DNA of 64,000 nt from Simmondsia chinensis (taxonomy: Eukaryota; Streptophyta; Magnoliopsida; Caryophyllales; Simmondsiaceae), in contig JAGTTD010000010.1 of the NCBI GenBank assembly GCA_018398585.1, forward strand, positions 29,366,638 to 29,430,637, read 5' to 3'. The notes under the pieces are model-generated. The model searched no databases, had not been told where the DNA came from, and was given only the letters and a program-made list of their open reading frames with translations. Each line of letters begins with the position of its first letter. Position 1 is the first letter of the stretch. The position numbers and the translations under genes were made by a program. Shown here piece by piece: positions 1 through 12,291 of the stretch.

Positions 1-737
1 TAGAGGTTTGTGCGCCAAGTGCCTATGTCGGAGCACTTATTGAGTCATGATGTGCTTAACGCCAGGCATCACCCTGTGCGCGGTATCCCAATGTCAAGGG
101 TCTTACAAACCTCCCTACCAAAAGAATTGACATCTTCGGTAGAAAGAGTAAGTACCCTAAGAACTAACTTAGGCCATCCAGTTCCTTTAGTCGTTCATGG
201 GTACCAGCAACATCTCGCTCCCATCATGCTTCGTAATAGACCATGGTTCACACACCACCTAGGCCTGGCAAAATTCCTTACGCATACAAGTCTGTTGGTG
301 TTTTGACATAGTTTCATCCAAACTAATGTCCACAAGTCCTTAATGCACTCAAGTCCTTTAGGTGCTTGAACATTGTCTAATTCATCTTTAACACACATAG
401 TAGGTTACATTCTGTTAGTTGTACCATTCATCATTCATTTTTTTCAAGGCTCAATCTTGTTAATAGGGTGCGTCCCAGTCCCATTAGATGCACTACTAAC
501 CCCAAATTCGATAATCCTTCATGCATGTATAATTAACATATATAGGTATGGCATATAACACCGTGATAAGCGATCATCGAAACAACATAAATGAAAGCCA
601 TCGAAACAAAATGAAAATTACATCCAAGAACCTCCAAAACAACGAAGCCCAAAACAAAACATAACCATAAAACATGCATAAATCAAGGACATAAATAGCA
701 GCCCACTAGTCTGCCTGGACGACCCGCCACTTGCGCA
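1..737. other. Unassigned sequence downstream of a gag ORF
   Basis: No convincing gene is seen. Short open frames on both strands lack recognisable motifs. On the minus strand this stretch follows the stop of the gag ORF, so it should hold protease and pol if the element were complete, but no protease DSG/DTG motif or reverse transcriptase motif is visible. It is either 3' non-coding sequence of a gag-only element or unrelated DNA. Confidence 0.4.
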
Positions 738-1895
738 TCATTCGGAACCTGTTTTGCCCATCAACTTTAGTGAACTCATCCTCAAATGAGATGGAGATGG
801 CTCAAGATCCTCATCCTCATCATCGTCCTGCTGAACTACAGCACTTAAGGGTTGTTTGTTAGGACAATTCCTTGCAAAGTGAGGACCATTACATATGAAA
901 CAAGCAATAGACTTAGGACCCTTTTCTTTGTTATTCCCATCATTTTTGAATGAGACTTTAATGTTGTTGGGTTCAGTGGCAGGACCCTTCTCTTTTTTAA
1001 AGGACTTAAAGCCATGTTTCTTTCCCTTCTTAAAGTGATCCTTCTTATTAAAGTCATGTCCAACATTAAAGTCCATTAATGACTCAGCCGCAACTAAAGC
1101 AGAGGCAAGGTCATGGACCTTTTGGCGTCTCAACTCTAGTTGAGCCCATGGTTTAAGACCCGAAATAAAGTTAAAGAGTTTGTCCTCATCTGACATATCT
1201 TTAATTTCTAAAATTACCGAACTAAAAGCATTTACATACTCCCGAACCGAACCACTTTGTTTGAGGTCCTTCAAGGCCTCACGGGCCAACCAAGAAGCAT
1301 TGGTTGGGAAGAATTGTTCACCAAGGTCTTTCTTCAAGGCCTCCCATGAACCAGTTCCAGCACGACCAGCAGCACGGTCCACTGACGCACGAGTTCTCCA
1401 CCGCAACTTTGCATCACCCATCAAGTGCATGGATGCCATGACAACCTTGTCTTCCTCACGGACATGGGCAACCATAAAATATTGTTCCATGTCCCCAAGG
1501 AAGTTTTCCAAGGTTTTGGCATCACGTTCACCCCAAAAGGCTTTCGGAGTAGGAACCTTAATGTTATTCTTGTTAAGTCCAAACGTACCTGCATCAATTG
1601 TCTTACGCAGTACCAAAATTTCTTTTTGTAAACTTTCCACCGTAGGAATGGAGGTCTCACCGATATGAGGTACATTAGGGGAACTACTATCCACCCCGTT
1701 AGGGTCCAATCTATGAAATACATTAGGGGGAGTGGGGACTGGAGACATAGTTCTTTGGGCAACAACTAGAGATTTGATCATTTCTTTAAGGGGCCCAATT
1801 TCACTAGACAAAGAATTCATGGCACCCAATACCGTTCCTGGGGGAAGGTCATCGACATTGTACTCGGAACCTAGGATTTCTTCAATTTGGTTCAA
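738..1895 (-). CDS. Retrotransposon Gag polyprotein (Ty3/gypsy type), uninterrupted
   Basis: A 385-codon open frame on the minus strand. The central part (about residues 115-265) has the features of the plant retrotransposon gag domain, with tryptophan and leucine positions around FWGERDAKTLENFL and WRTRASVD. A lysine-rich linker follows. A zinc knuckle of form C-X2-C-X3-H-X4-C (CFICNGPHFARNC) lies near residue 335. Gag packages element RNA in cytoplasmic virus-like particles. The tail is acidic and ends in a stop with no protease or pol behind it. The ATG chosen is the first in frame, but the frame stays open upstream toward the LTR-like sequence, so the real start could be further right. 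It is the only long element ORF in the window without stops, which suggests a recent insertion or a gag-only (TR-GAG-like) element. Confidence 0.8.
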   Translation of the reverse strand: MNQIEEILGSEYNVDDLPPGTVLGAMNSLSSEIGPLKEMIKSLVVAQRTMSPVPTPPNVFHRLDPNGVDSSSPNVPHIGETSIPTVESLQKEILVLRKTIDAGTFGLNKNNIKVPTPKAFWGERDAKTLENFLGDMEQYFMVAHVREEDKVVMASMHLMGDAKLRWRTRASVDRAAGRAGTGSWEALKKDLGEQFFPTNASWLAREALKDLKQSGSVREYVNAFSSVILEIKDMSDEDKLFNFISGLKPWAQLELRRQKVHDLASALVAAESLMDFNVGHDFNKKDHFKKGKKHGFKSFKKEKGPATEPNNIKVSFKNDGNNKEKGPKSIACFICNGPHFARNCPNKQPLSAVVQQDDDEDEDLEPSPSHLRMSSLKLMGKTGSE

Positions 1896-1929
1896 GCCCT
1901 CGTTAGTCTTAGGACATTTTCCAGGTTCT

Positions 1930-2715
1930 TGATATGAGGTGAGGTTCGTTAGGATGAGCTGAACTCAAACTTTAACTACACACGACTTGATATTCCTTGC
2001 AAGATATTAAATAAATGGTTAGAGGAGCCCATGAGGTAATCCATGGGGGACCCCATCGACTCTCAAGTTAGTATCAATATCATAAATAATAACAAAGGTA
2101 GGTAATAAATAGACGTAATAGATATAAAATACTTAGCATAAGAAGAGCAGGAGGCTTGAATGATTATTGCCCTGGAGAAGTGATCATGGAAGAGGAATGA
2201 AGATATGAGGCGTGTAATGTTTGCCTCACTTGGATAAATGTTCTTCCTTTCTTCTTATGCAAGTGGGAGAGAATCAAGATGCCTCCACCATTCTTCATGT
2301 ATCTCCTCCTTTTATAGACCCCCTTTCCTCATGTATATCCACTTCTTTTATAAATTTCCCCTTTTCAATACGAAGGCATGTCCACCCCTTCTACAAAATC
2401 AGGTGAACTACTCTCTTTTTGCCACGTGTCACTCCTAGGGTAATTGGCTTATTTGGTATCCTCGGGTTCGATTTTCTAATCCAAGTCTAGTTTATTTTTG
2501 CCTAATTTTTACATATTAATTACTTTCTTGGTATATTTATAGTATCGAGGCTATAAGTACTGGGCATGTAAATACCAAGTGAGTATATACTGGCGTGTAG
2601 GTACTGAGCAAGCATTTACCGTGCGTGTAACCTACAAATAAATATATACCTTTTATAACTAGCTGATCCGTATAAATTACTAGCCTAAAAAGACACCCCC
2701 TATGTTATAAAATAT
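1930..2715 (-). repeat. LTR-like segment, probable 3' LTR of copy 1
   Basis: The segment is similar in order and wording to 12315-13161 (same orientation) and 32260-32978 (opposite orientation). On the minus strand it has a TATA-like box (complement of 2309-2318, CTATAAAAGG) and ends near a shared CCTCACCTCATA motif. The start on the minus strand is TA rather than the expected TG. Confidence 0.6.
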
Positions 2716-2729
2716 AGTCCCCCTACTCC
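2716..2729 (-). promoter_or_regulatory. Polypurine tract candidate
   Basis: On the minus strand this reads as GGAGTAGGGGGACT-like purine-rich sequence directly before the LTR-like segment. The same motif precedes the LTR at 32260. This is the position expected for the plus-strand primer of reverse transcription. Confidence 0.5.
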
Positions 2730-3819
2730 ACGGGCGAACTTCAGTCATTCCAAGGTCGACCATGGAATACATTACGCGTCAATTTTTAACCATAGTTTGC
2801 TATTGCATAATGTTTGGCAGAGCAATGGATGTATTCGACATTCTATTTTGGCACTTCATAGCTGTTATTGATATGTGTTTTGACTTTACTCGAAATTAAT
2901 AGAGCGTACGACCTAAACAGGATGAGTAACGAGGTATCTGATGCTTAATAGAGTGTCTAAGCCATAGCATCTCATAACTGGGCACATAACCCATGATGAA
3001 CCTTAACAGGGCGTTTAGCCCATCGTGAATCTTAGTAGGTTGTTTAACGCATCGTTCACCTTAACAGGGTGTTTAGCCTATTAGGGATTTTAATAGGGCG
3101 TTTCAACTCATTATGTGTTTGAATACAACATTTTTTGTTGGCATGAAAGTGCTTAAAGGAATCTGAGCCTCTGAAGGCATTATGGGACTAGACTATGTAA
3201 AGCTTTCTATTCCTTGACTCCTGTAAGCGTCCATCGCGATTTGGGCTTTATGTGATAAGCGTGTAAGGACATCACTATCATGACTAGCAACTAAGTATAT
3301 GTGTATAGTTAGTAACATCTATAAGGTGGCAAGTATGATGCATTTAGCTCAAGTTACTTTGATAAGAAAGGCAAGCGTGGCCGGAGCCAGAGTTGGTTGA
3401 TTCAATAGACTTGGTTAGCATTTAGGTTATATGTGTAACACACTTGGAAGAGACTAAGGTTCCCAATATGTTGTGTTGCTCATTTACCACCAAAGTAAAA
3501 AGTGTGAAACATACCTGAATGAAGTTAAGGTGGTGAGTATACCTTGACATTCTAGAGTAAGGACTGATAAATATGTTATATTGGTCTGATGGTGATGAGC
3601 ATGTCAACAATGCAACTGTCATATAAGTAAACAACTGTATACCATGGAGATTGACACATCTCTTAAACCTGCAGATCCTATGTAATAATCTATAAGTTGC
3701 ATGTATTAAATGGAAAGTAGATAATAGTGCTCAGTGTATTGTTCTTAGATAAATCTCGGGTGGATCATGATACTGGATATTACGTCCTTTGTAGGTGGTT
3801 GAACCAAGGGGGACCATGG
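2730..3819. other. Non-coding interior of copy 1
   Basis: No gene is seen. Short repeated phrases occur at 2990-3110 (variants of 'acagggtgtttagccca'). Parts of the stretch match 31330-32130 in inverse orientation, which ties it to the second copy of the same family. Confidence 0.5.
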
Positions 3820-4115
3820 TGATGGGTATTGTACCCATTGTGGGCGATTGCACTAAGGAAGACCATGGTGGTGGGTATTGTACCCGTTGCGGGTGATTGC
3901 ATCATGGCGAACCATGGTGAAAAGTATTGCACCCATTCTGGGTGATTTCATCAGGGCAAACCATGGTGATAAGTATTGCACCTGTTACAGGTTATTACAC
4001 TAGAGTAGGCCATGGTGATAAGTATTGCACCCATTGCGGGTGATTGCACCATAGTAGACCATGGTAATGAGTATTGCACCCGTTGCAGGTGATTGCACCA
4101 GGGCGGACCATGGTG
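3820..4115. repeat. Minisatellite, about 50-bp unit, six copies
   Basis: Six imperfect units each begin with an ACCATGGTG-like phrase and contain a GTATTGCACCC...GGGTGATTGCAC core. The core is an imperfect inverted repeat (CACCC-N5-GGGTG) that could form a short hairpin. An equivalent six-unit array lies in inverse orientation at 31010-31325. Confidence 0.85.
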
Positions 4116-5880
4116 TTAAGTGCGTACTTGGATAGCCATCAGGTGTCATGTATAAGATACCTGGATAAAGCCAAGCATAACCACGGCAACAAACCAAAGC
4201 AAACGGGTCAATATAATACACTTGTTTGGTAATGAATCCGCTAAGGATAAACATCAAAATAAAGATAAGTTGTTAGAAATAATACTCTTCTAAGGCTATT
4301 ACCTGCTAAGTAATAAACTTATGGTATATCATCCTTAAAGGATTTCCATGGCCAACATTTGGTTGTCCTCAAAGTTTATCTATGAACTAATAAGCTTGGC
4401 ATGACTCATGTTGAGCGGTTATAAGTAGGCACTTGCGTAAATAGTCATTAGTAGCATTCATAAGATGCATTTCATATGCGAATAATACTTGAAGAATGTG
4501 ATTCATGGATAACCACATAATCCGTTGTTAATGCCTCGATGATAAGCATTAATGCTTAATGCGTGCCTCAATAACACGAGCCTTTTGTATTTTTGTATCA
4601 TGACATTTATGTTGACTCTGGATATTGGAAATGCAACAAGGTGAGTTTGTAATGTTATAGACTAATGACAAAAAGCATCTAAGGATGTAATTGTCAAATC
4701 GTAAATATTTTTTGGCATACATTATTTTTGTTATTAGATTGCAAATTTGTTTTAAGACTTAAATGATCCTTTATTAAATATTACCTTGACGATAGCAATT
4801 ATTGTTAAATTGAATAGGCAATGAAGGAAGTTTTAGACTATTCATGAGAAAGCTTAAGACTATTTTGAAATAGGTTATCATAGGTATTGAACTAGTTCAT
4901 CCATATTGTTATTCTGTTCAAATTGCCACATTCTGAAAAAGTTTTTACTATTGAGTTTTCATTTATGCCCGTACGTCACTAGTCTTGTGGTTTTTTTTAT
5001 CTCCAGTAGGGTGGCATTAGCTACTTGTATTATCTTTGAGATGTTCGAGGAAGTATTTTTGATTTTCTAATGCCAATTCTCATGTCAGGTATGTGCTTGA
5101 AGACAAGTTGTTTTCAAGGCTCAGAGTTATCAACTATGTATTGCAATAGAATGTATGCGATGCTTGATTGATGTAAGTTAGGGATGACTTAGATCAATAC
5201 TTTTTATTTTCCGAAGAGTTTGGTTCATAGAGCTATAATACATAGGATTCGTGCTAAAGTTTATCCGCACGTACTCCTACATCCATTCTTAACTATCATT
5301 TCTTAAGCATTGAATATCTAGGAGAAGAGAAGGAGTTAAGAAACTTAATGACGGAAGATATTATCAATATCTCTTATATAATTTGGTTTTTTGGATAAAC
5401 AAACAAGAATAACAAGAAATAGAAGGATAAGGTGCGTTTACCAAATATAGCATTTGGTCAATATGTCGGTGATAATGAAGGTGGCTTGGTGGATAAAAAC
5501 AACATTTTGCACTGCTCTGACTAAGTTGTTGACCAGTGGTGATACAAAATAACTTAGCAAAAGATTGGTTAGAGTGTGGGTTGCTTAAGCGCGGTAACAT
5601 TGGTGGTCCATGTTGGACTTTCTAGTTAGGAATGTTTTATCGGGTCGTGATAAGCGGCTAAGTCTCCTAATTGCAGTTCGATCTTCTTCTTGTAACGAGT
5701 AAAGAAGTCTAGCAAATATGTCACGTGTTGTGTTACATGACATGATGGAGGTGAAGCTCACCATCTTTGAAAGGGATTGTATCTCATGGATGAGTAGTTC
5801 CCAACTTGTAGTTGCTCTGACATAATTTGCATTGTGGGAAAGAAATGTACTCTCACTTATTGTTGATTGTGAAGCCTCTC
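4116..5880. other. Non-coding interior of copy 1
   Basis: No gene is seen. 4116-4490 matches 30640-31000 in inverse orientation, and about 4600-5650 matches 14150-15260 in inverse orientation. The match is split in the second copy by an L1 insertion. Short open frames here are not preserved between the two copies. Confidence 0.5.
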
Positions 5881-5899
5881 AATTTTGGAATGATTTACC

Positions 5900-6620
5900 A
5901 TTTGTGACTCAAATGATGTCTAAACTATGACCCGTGGGTGAAGTCCCCTATTCTTTATGCCACCAAGATAAGAAAGTCTCAGCTATGAATTGGGGCGAAG
6001 TTCCCCTATCTACAAATGATTTATCCCACCATTTAAATGAAGTTTAGGCTATGAATAGGGGCGAAATTCCCAAGCCTTAAAAATGGTTTACACTACCAGG
6101 ATAAGTATGTGAAGTCCAATTCAAGACTGAGGCAAAGTCCTTTAATCTAAGAATTATTTATCCTACCACTAAAATAAAGTTTGGGCTATGAATAGGCCGA
6201 AGTCCTCCAGCCTTAAAAATAATTTACACCACCAAGATAAGGACATGAAATCCAATTTATGATTGAGGTGAAGTCCCTCAATCCAAGAATGATTTACGTC
6301 ACTATTAACGACATAAAATCCAATTCATGACTGAGGTGATGTCCCCCAGTCTAAGAATGATTTACGCCACTGAGACGGACATGAAGTCCAATTCATGTCT
6401 AAGGCAAAGTCCCCTAATTTAAAATGATTCATGCCACCAAGATAAAGCAATGAAATCTAATTCATAACTGAGGTGAATTCCCCTCGTCCCCAAATGATTC
6501 ATTGCCGCCGTTAAGGAAATGAAATCCAATTTGTGATAGGGGCGAAGTCTCTCAGCCCCTTAAAATGATTCGTGCACCACCATAAAAAGAGAATCATGGA
6601 CGAGGCCAAGTTTCTCAGTC
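5900..6620. repeat. Minisatellite, about 56-65-bp unit
   Basis: Degenerate units repeat the pattern 'aatgatttacgccacc..aagatgaagtcc..gaggcgaagtcccc'. The inverse-oriented counterpart is the tidier array at 13162-14060. Confidence 0.75.
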
Positions 6621-7739
6621 CTCACTATTTATGAAGTGGATTTTGTCTCCAATTCTTTATTGTTTTCTAATGTAGCAATCTTTAAAAGGTGCTTAGCATA
6701 TATTGATGTCAAATCTCGAGGAATGGTGACATCGCGCAACTTATGAAGTAGGCCAGGTATAATGAGATTCCATCTTTTTGATTTATTAATATTTTCTAGT
6801 GCCTTGTAGGAGGCATGTTGGCACATGCCGAGTAGCTATAAAATCTTACGGGCAATGATGATGCCTTGTGCGCCCATTTAAGGAATTGTCCGTTTCAGGT
6901 GATGGCTAGATGAAGAGCCTTCTTGAAGCAATTTTAGGGTAATATTAAGCATTTGATTATTGCTCTGAGCAGTTTGAGAAATACTTCCTTCAGGTCATGC
7001 TTCAGATCCTTGGTAATGGCATTGCCATATTCATTGTTGTAACGATTGAGTGTTGCTTTAAGTTGTGCTTTGCTCCTCTTTGTTAGAATCCTAATCACTT
7101 CTTCATCAGCATAGTTCTTGTTTAATATTTTCTTATCTTAGCCTCTAATATCATCGCCTTTAATTGCATATAGATTTTAAGACCTTAAGCTTGTTTGGTT
7201 CTTATTAACTCAAAATTTTGGGCATAACCCAACAGGAAAGTTAACGTTAACATCAAAGAAGTGTCTAAATATATAGAAATTCAAAGAGTAAAAATTCTAT
7301 CTATACTTATAGCTACACTCCTATCCGAGGATACTTAAGTATTTTGCAACTGAAGGCTTCAAAGACGAAATTATAGCGAGAAACTAACTTTGGCATGGCT
7401 TAGTTGAACTAGAAATCATAATGAGAGTGCACGTAAGTGTAGTTTAGCTATACTGAAAATTGTTGCAAAAGTTGATTCAATTAAAAATCCATCAGATCAG
7501 AATTATAACAAAGATTAATTTTGTCAGAGTTGGAATGAATAAGGTCATTAAAGATGACACAATCAGGATTTGAAAAGATTGAAATTCTAGCGAATGGTGA
7601 TTCGTTTGGGATTCATATGAACTAAAGATGTGGCAATAATTGATTCAATCAAAATTTAGGAATTATAACGATGTCGAACAAGAATTATTAAAAATTGGCC
7701 TACTTAAACTTGTCTTGGAGTAGGATTCTAATGAAAATG
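6621..7739. other. Non-coding interior of copy 1
   Basis: No gene is recognised. The sequence is AT-rich with dispersed phrases such as 'gttgaattgaac' that become the 43-bp array further right. Confidence 0.4.
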
Positions 7740-8400
7740 GAGTAGATTAGGGTTTAATTTGAATAGGAATTGTAACAACAATTGGTTCAATCATGGTTGA
7801 ACTAGACTGAGATTGTGACGAAAATTAGTTTAGTCGGGGTTGAACTGAACTGAGATTGTGATGAAAATTGACTCGTTTAAGGTTAAATTGAATAGAGATT
7901 GTAAAAAAGGTTAACTCAATCAAAGTTAAGCTAAACTAAGATTGTGATAAAAATTAACTCATTTAGGGTTGAATTGACTAGAGATTGTAACAAAAATTGG
8001 CTCGATTAGGCTTGAACTAAACTGATATTGTGACAAAAATTAACCCATTTGGGGTTGAATTAAGTTAAAACTATCATGAAAATTGACCTAGTTAGGATTG
8101 AATTAAACTAAAATAGTAATGAAAATTAATTCCTTTATTAGGGTTGAATTAAACTAAGAGTGTAATGAAAATTAATTCCTTTGTTAGGGTTGAATTAAAC
8201 TAAGAGTGTAATGAAAATTAAACTATTTAAGGTTGAATTGAGCTAAGATTATAATGAAAATTGACCCACTTAGGGTTGAACTGAATTGAGATTGTAGTTA
8301 AAATTAACCCTTTAGGGTTGAATTAAAGTAAGATCGTAGATGAATATTGATCCATTTAGGGCTTAATTAACTAGAGATCGTAATAAAAATTGATTCAATC
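7740..8400. repeat. Minisatellite, 43-46-bp unit
   Basis: Degenerate tandem units carry the phrases 'gggttgaattgaac', 'agattgtgatgaaaatt' and 'acccatttag'. One unit is duplicated almost exactly around 8110-8220. Confidence 0.8.
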
Positions 8401-9169
8401 TAGGTTCAATGACAGATAGAGAGTCATTGGGGGTAGGCTATTGTAGCATGGTGGTGGCTAGCGCTCGTAGTGGCGAAGACACGAACCAATGGTAGTTGGT
8501 GTAGGTTGCAGGTGGTGTGCAGATCGATGGTGGCGCACGGACGATGTAATGGTATTGGTGCTGGTTGGTGCACCAGTAACATGGTGGTGGTGGTTTTATG
8601 CACGACACCGTGTTGCGATGGTTGTGCGTGAATCACGGTGGTTGAGTATGGAAAAGGAGCGACAACAGATGGATCGTGGCTAGCGGTGGTTGAATGTGAA
8701 TCTCATAATACGAAAGTCGTGTAGTGCATTGCGTGTGAACAGTTAAATGATGTCCGAATGCAAAGTGTCAAGTGGTGGTCTTTGGTGATGGATGACGTTG
8801 AGTCAAGGATGACGTTGACGGTTGACCATGGTAAGCGTATAGTTCTGGTGGTCAAGTAACATCGGTAGGCAAATAGACTCCAGTAGGCTTGTAAGCTTGG
8901 TAGGAATGTAACATGATGCCAATGGTGATAAATGTATAACATGACGCTAGTGGTAGGCAAGTAATACTATAGTAGGCAGGTCATGTGATGTCGGGGGGTA
9001 ATCCCCGGTAGGCGTGTAACCAAGGTCGACGGGTAGCGCACACATGGTTTGTACTGTAACACGGTGGATAGCTGAACACGACTTGTAGCGGGATGTAGCG
9101 TGTAGCAGAATATGGCGTGTAGATGGACATGGCAGGTAGCCGAACAGGGCATGTAATCTTAAGTGAAAC
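8401..9169. other. GT-rich degenerate repeat region
   Basis: No gene is seen. Short phrases such as 'gtggtgg' and 'gtaggcatgtaac' recur. Open frames on both strands are by-products of this repetition. Confidence 0.5.
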
Positions 9170-9420
9170 AAGGCCTGTAATTATGAAGAGGGCTTGTAAG
9201 AAACATGCCTTGTAACATTAAACATGACTTGTAAACTTAAATGGAACAAGGCTTGTAAGTTGTAACCTTTGAATGAAACAAGGTTTCTAGCCTTAAACAT
9301 GGCTTGTAACCTTAAGAGAAATAAGGCTTGTAACATTAAATATGGCTTGTAACCTTCAATGAAACAAGGCTTGTAATCATAAACATGGCTTGTAAAAAAC
9401 ATAGCTCGTAACATGTAGGA
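9170..9420. repeat. Minisatellite, 43-bp unit, left part
   Basis: Units alternate 'aacatggcttgtaac' and 'aaatgaaacaaggcttgtaac'. The array stops at 9420 and resumes at 10985, split by an insertion. Confidence 0.85.
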
Positions 9421-10982
9421 CATGTTTGGTTTTGGATCAAAAAGGGGGGTAATCTTTAATGGTACAATTTTTAATGGGGTAACTTTTACCCCATGAAGAA
9501 ACTTTCCTTTTATCTTGTTTAGTTGGACAAGTTTTAGAGTAAACATTAACCTGTGAATCTTTCTTTGTTTTGGTTTGAGTGTAACATATTTCTTTTATCC
9601 TTGATATGTTATTTCATTTCTTATATTATTTTTTAAAATTTATTTAAATTTAATTACAATGGAAAATTAACTATTTATCAAAATATTGGGAAACAATACC
9701 CTTGTATAATGAACAGTGCTTTAAATATTTAAAACAATTTAAATTTTTAAAAAAAATAAGATAATCCTACTATAATTCTGATAACCTAATCCCACCAATA
9801 TCGCTATTGTTGTTGACCTCCGCTCACCACCAATGTCACCATAGTAGATCTCTCTTACTTTCTATTATTTTTTATGAATATTTAATGTACTTTTCAAATC
9901 TTTGAATTTTTTTTTAAATATTTGAAATAATTTTATAAATGTATAAAATATTTTTGTCAATATAAAAAATATTTTGTAAATATATGCAATATTTTTTTGA
10001 AAGTATTTTAATACTTTTAAAAGAGATGGTTGGAGACAATCAGACAAGACCTCACTCACCTAAACTTTCCAGAGGAGATGGCCTTAGATAGAGCCCAATG
10101 GAGGGTTAGCATAGGGGTAGCAGATGTAGCAGCTTAGAGTGGGATAGTCTAGTTTATTAGTGGTATCACCGCTGTTTTTAGGCCTTTTACTTCCTCTTTG
10201 GTGCACTTATGTGCATGTTTGATCTCCTGATTTACTCTCTACTATATATTTACTAATTGTTTATGTGCAAACTACAACTGCAAATGCCATTTCTCTGCCT
10301 ATTATTCGCCTAGCTTTCTTGCATTGAGTTTACTTGTAATGTCTGTCTTTTGCTTTACTTGACTCATACGCTTATCACTCTATTGTTGCCAGGCTGCCAG
10401 GCTTTGATGCTGCAGATTAGCATATCAGGTTGGGGGTCTTCAGAAATAGCCTCTCTTCAGGACAGCTCCTGGAAGGGGGAAGGCTGCGTACATCTGTTCC
10501 CCAGACCCTTCTTATGCGGGAGCCCTTTGTGGCACTGGTTTTATTGTTATTATTGTTGTTGTTGTTTTATTTTAACTATTGAATTTTTATACATATTTTT
10601 TATATTTTACATTTACAATATTTTTTAAATATATAACTATTATAATCATATTTATAATATTTATTATATATTTCAAATATTTTCTAAATTTTAAAAATAA
10701 TTTCTAATATTAAAATATTTAAAACATTTTATTAAATTTTCAAATGATCTTTTAAATATATAAAATATATTTTTATAGCCAAAAAATAACTTCAAAAATT
10801 TTTTACCCCTTCCCTTGTTGTAAATATTACACTAGGAGGGGGTAGTGCAATTGTTTCAACCTTACACTTGTGGGTAAAATTTTTTATGGCTTGAATGTAA
10901 ATGAGAAACCAAACAGGGTTAAAACGGGTGCAATTATTACCCCTGTAACTATTAATCCTTGTTAACCCCTTACCAAACATGC
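9421..10982. mobile_element. TIR-bounded DNA-transposon-like insertion, non-autonomous
   Basis: The segment begins with CATGTTTGGT and ends with its inverted complement ACCAAACATG, followed on each side by a run of G/C pairs ('aaaggggggtaa' and 'ttaaccccttacc'). It interrupts the 43-bp array, parts of which lie on both sides. There is no transposase frame and the middle is AT-rich. An RTE LINE tail is nested inside. A TSD was not recognised, so the superfamily cannot be given. Confidence 0.55.
10023..10563 (+). mobile_element. 5'-truncated RTE LINE copy (3' end)
   Basis: The left part resembles the end of the RTE ORF ('agatggttggagacaatcagacaagacctcac', read as ETIRQDLT-like), as in 46760-46800. 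The right part holds the conserved 3' module (ggttggggg, gaaatagcctctcttcag, gaaggctgcgtacatc, gcgggagccc) and a TTG-type tail. No clean TSD is seen. Confidence 0.75.
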
Positions 10983-10984
10983 TT

Positions 10985-11210
10985 TAAATGAGACAAGGCT
11001 TGTAACTATAAACATGGCTTGTAACCTTAAATGAAAAAAGGCTTGAAACCTTAAACATGGCTCGTAACCTTAAATGAAACAAGGCTTGTAACCTGAAATA
11101 TGGCTTGTAAGAAACATGCCTTGTAACATTAAACATGACTTGTAACATTAAATGATACAAAGCTTGTAACCTTAAATACGCCTTGTAAGAAATGTGGCTT
11201 GTAAGGACAC
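10985..11210. repeat. Minisatellite, 43-bp unit, right part
   Basis: This is the continuation of the array at 9170-9420, with the same alternating 'catggcttgtaac' and 'aaacaaggcttgtaac' phrases. Confidence 0.85.
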
Positions 11211-11336
11211 GACAGGTAACCGAACACGGCGAGTAATGGATGACACCGGGTTGGATGGCGTGTAGTGTGATGCCTAGTGGTGGTGGGCATGTAGGTTGAC
11301 GCTCGGTGGTGGTGGGCGTGTATCATGCCGGCAATG

Positions 11337-11850
11337 GTTAGGTAACCTGACCTTATAACTTAAAACGAGCGTAACTTTCGATCTGCGAAGATTTATAGAT
11401 TGAATTACCTATCAAAACAAAGATCTTGAAGATCTCTACATAGTTATGATGTATTTTTGAGCATTTTATCTAAGAAAATGTATTAAAGATGAGGCGGATG
11501 TGTATCGTGCATATTGGTTATATAACTTACCTTGTAACTTAAAACGAGTATAACTTTGAATTCTTGAGGAGTTACAGATCGAATTGTATATCAAAATGAA
11601 GCTCTTGAAGCATTCTATGCAATTATGATGATTGTTGGAATTTTTGATCCAAGATAATGTACAAAATATTGGGCGAGTCTGTACCGCACATATTGAATAT
11701 ATAACTTATCTTGCAACTTAAAATAGGCATAACTTTCAATCCATGAGGAGTTATGGATCGTGTTATATATCAAAACAATGCTCTTGAAGAGTTCTAGGTG
11801 TTTATAATAATTTTTAAAATTTTTTTCTCAAAGAAAATTTATAAAAGAGG
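11337..11850. repeat. Tandem repeat, about 180-bp unit, three copies
   Basis: Three units start near 11337, 11519 and 11699. Each contains 'aacttaaaacgagcataactttc', 'gaggagttacagatcg', 'tatatcaaaac..agctcttgaag' and 'aagaaaatgta'. The third is truncated. The unit length is in the range of plant satellite monomers. Confidence 0.8.
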
Positions 11851-12291
11851 TAAAAAGACTATGAAAGTACTTAATTTATTCAAGCATATCTCTTTGTATA
11901 TTAAAGAGCTTCTTTGGCTACTTTTTACCTAAGTGGGCTTATTCTTAAATGCTGAAGAGATAAAAAGATACTAAAAATTAAGCTATCTACTGCTAAAAAT
12001 ATTTGAATCTTACAGGAAATACCAAACTAGGAGAAATATTTGAATCATACAACAAATAACGCATCATGATTATGTTTGTTGACCAAGTTTCATAGCACTT
12101 ATGCTAACCATATTGGCCTTGTGGCTGTATTTACCCGTATGCACTTTCAATTTGTACAAGACTAGGCAAGCTTTTTTTAACCACAAGGATATGAGAAATA
12201 AAGTTTAACACTTGATTTCGTCCAAATAACTCACCCGATGTTAAAAATATTTGAATCTCATAAGGAACACCAAGCAATGTGTGAGCTATGA
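11851..12291 (-). other. Leader of copy 1
   Basis: No gene is recognised. The segment lies just inside the 5' LTR on the minus strand. The phrase 'aaaatatttgaatc' occurs three times. Confidence 0.4.

Noticed and set aside
3820..4115. CRISPR-like array
   Set aside because: The units are contiguous tandem repeats without unique spacers, in a plant genome.
8424..9546. Several His/Thr- and Val/Trp-rich ORFs on both strands
   Set aside because: They arise from GT-rich and 43-bp repeats and have no consistent coding signal.
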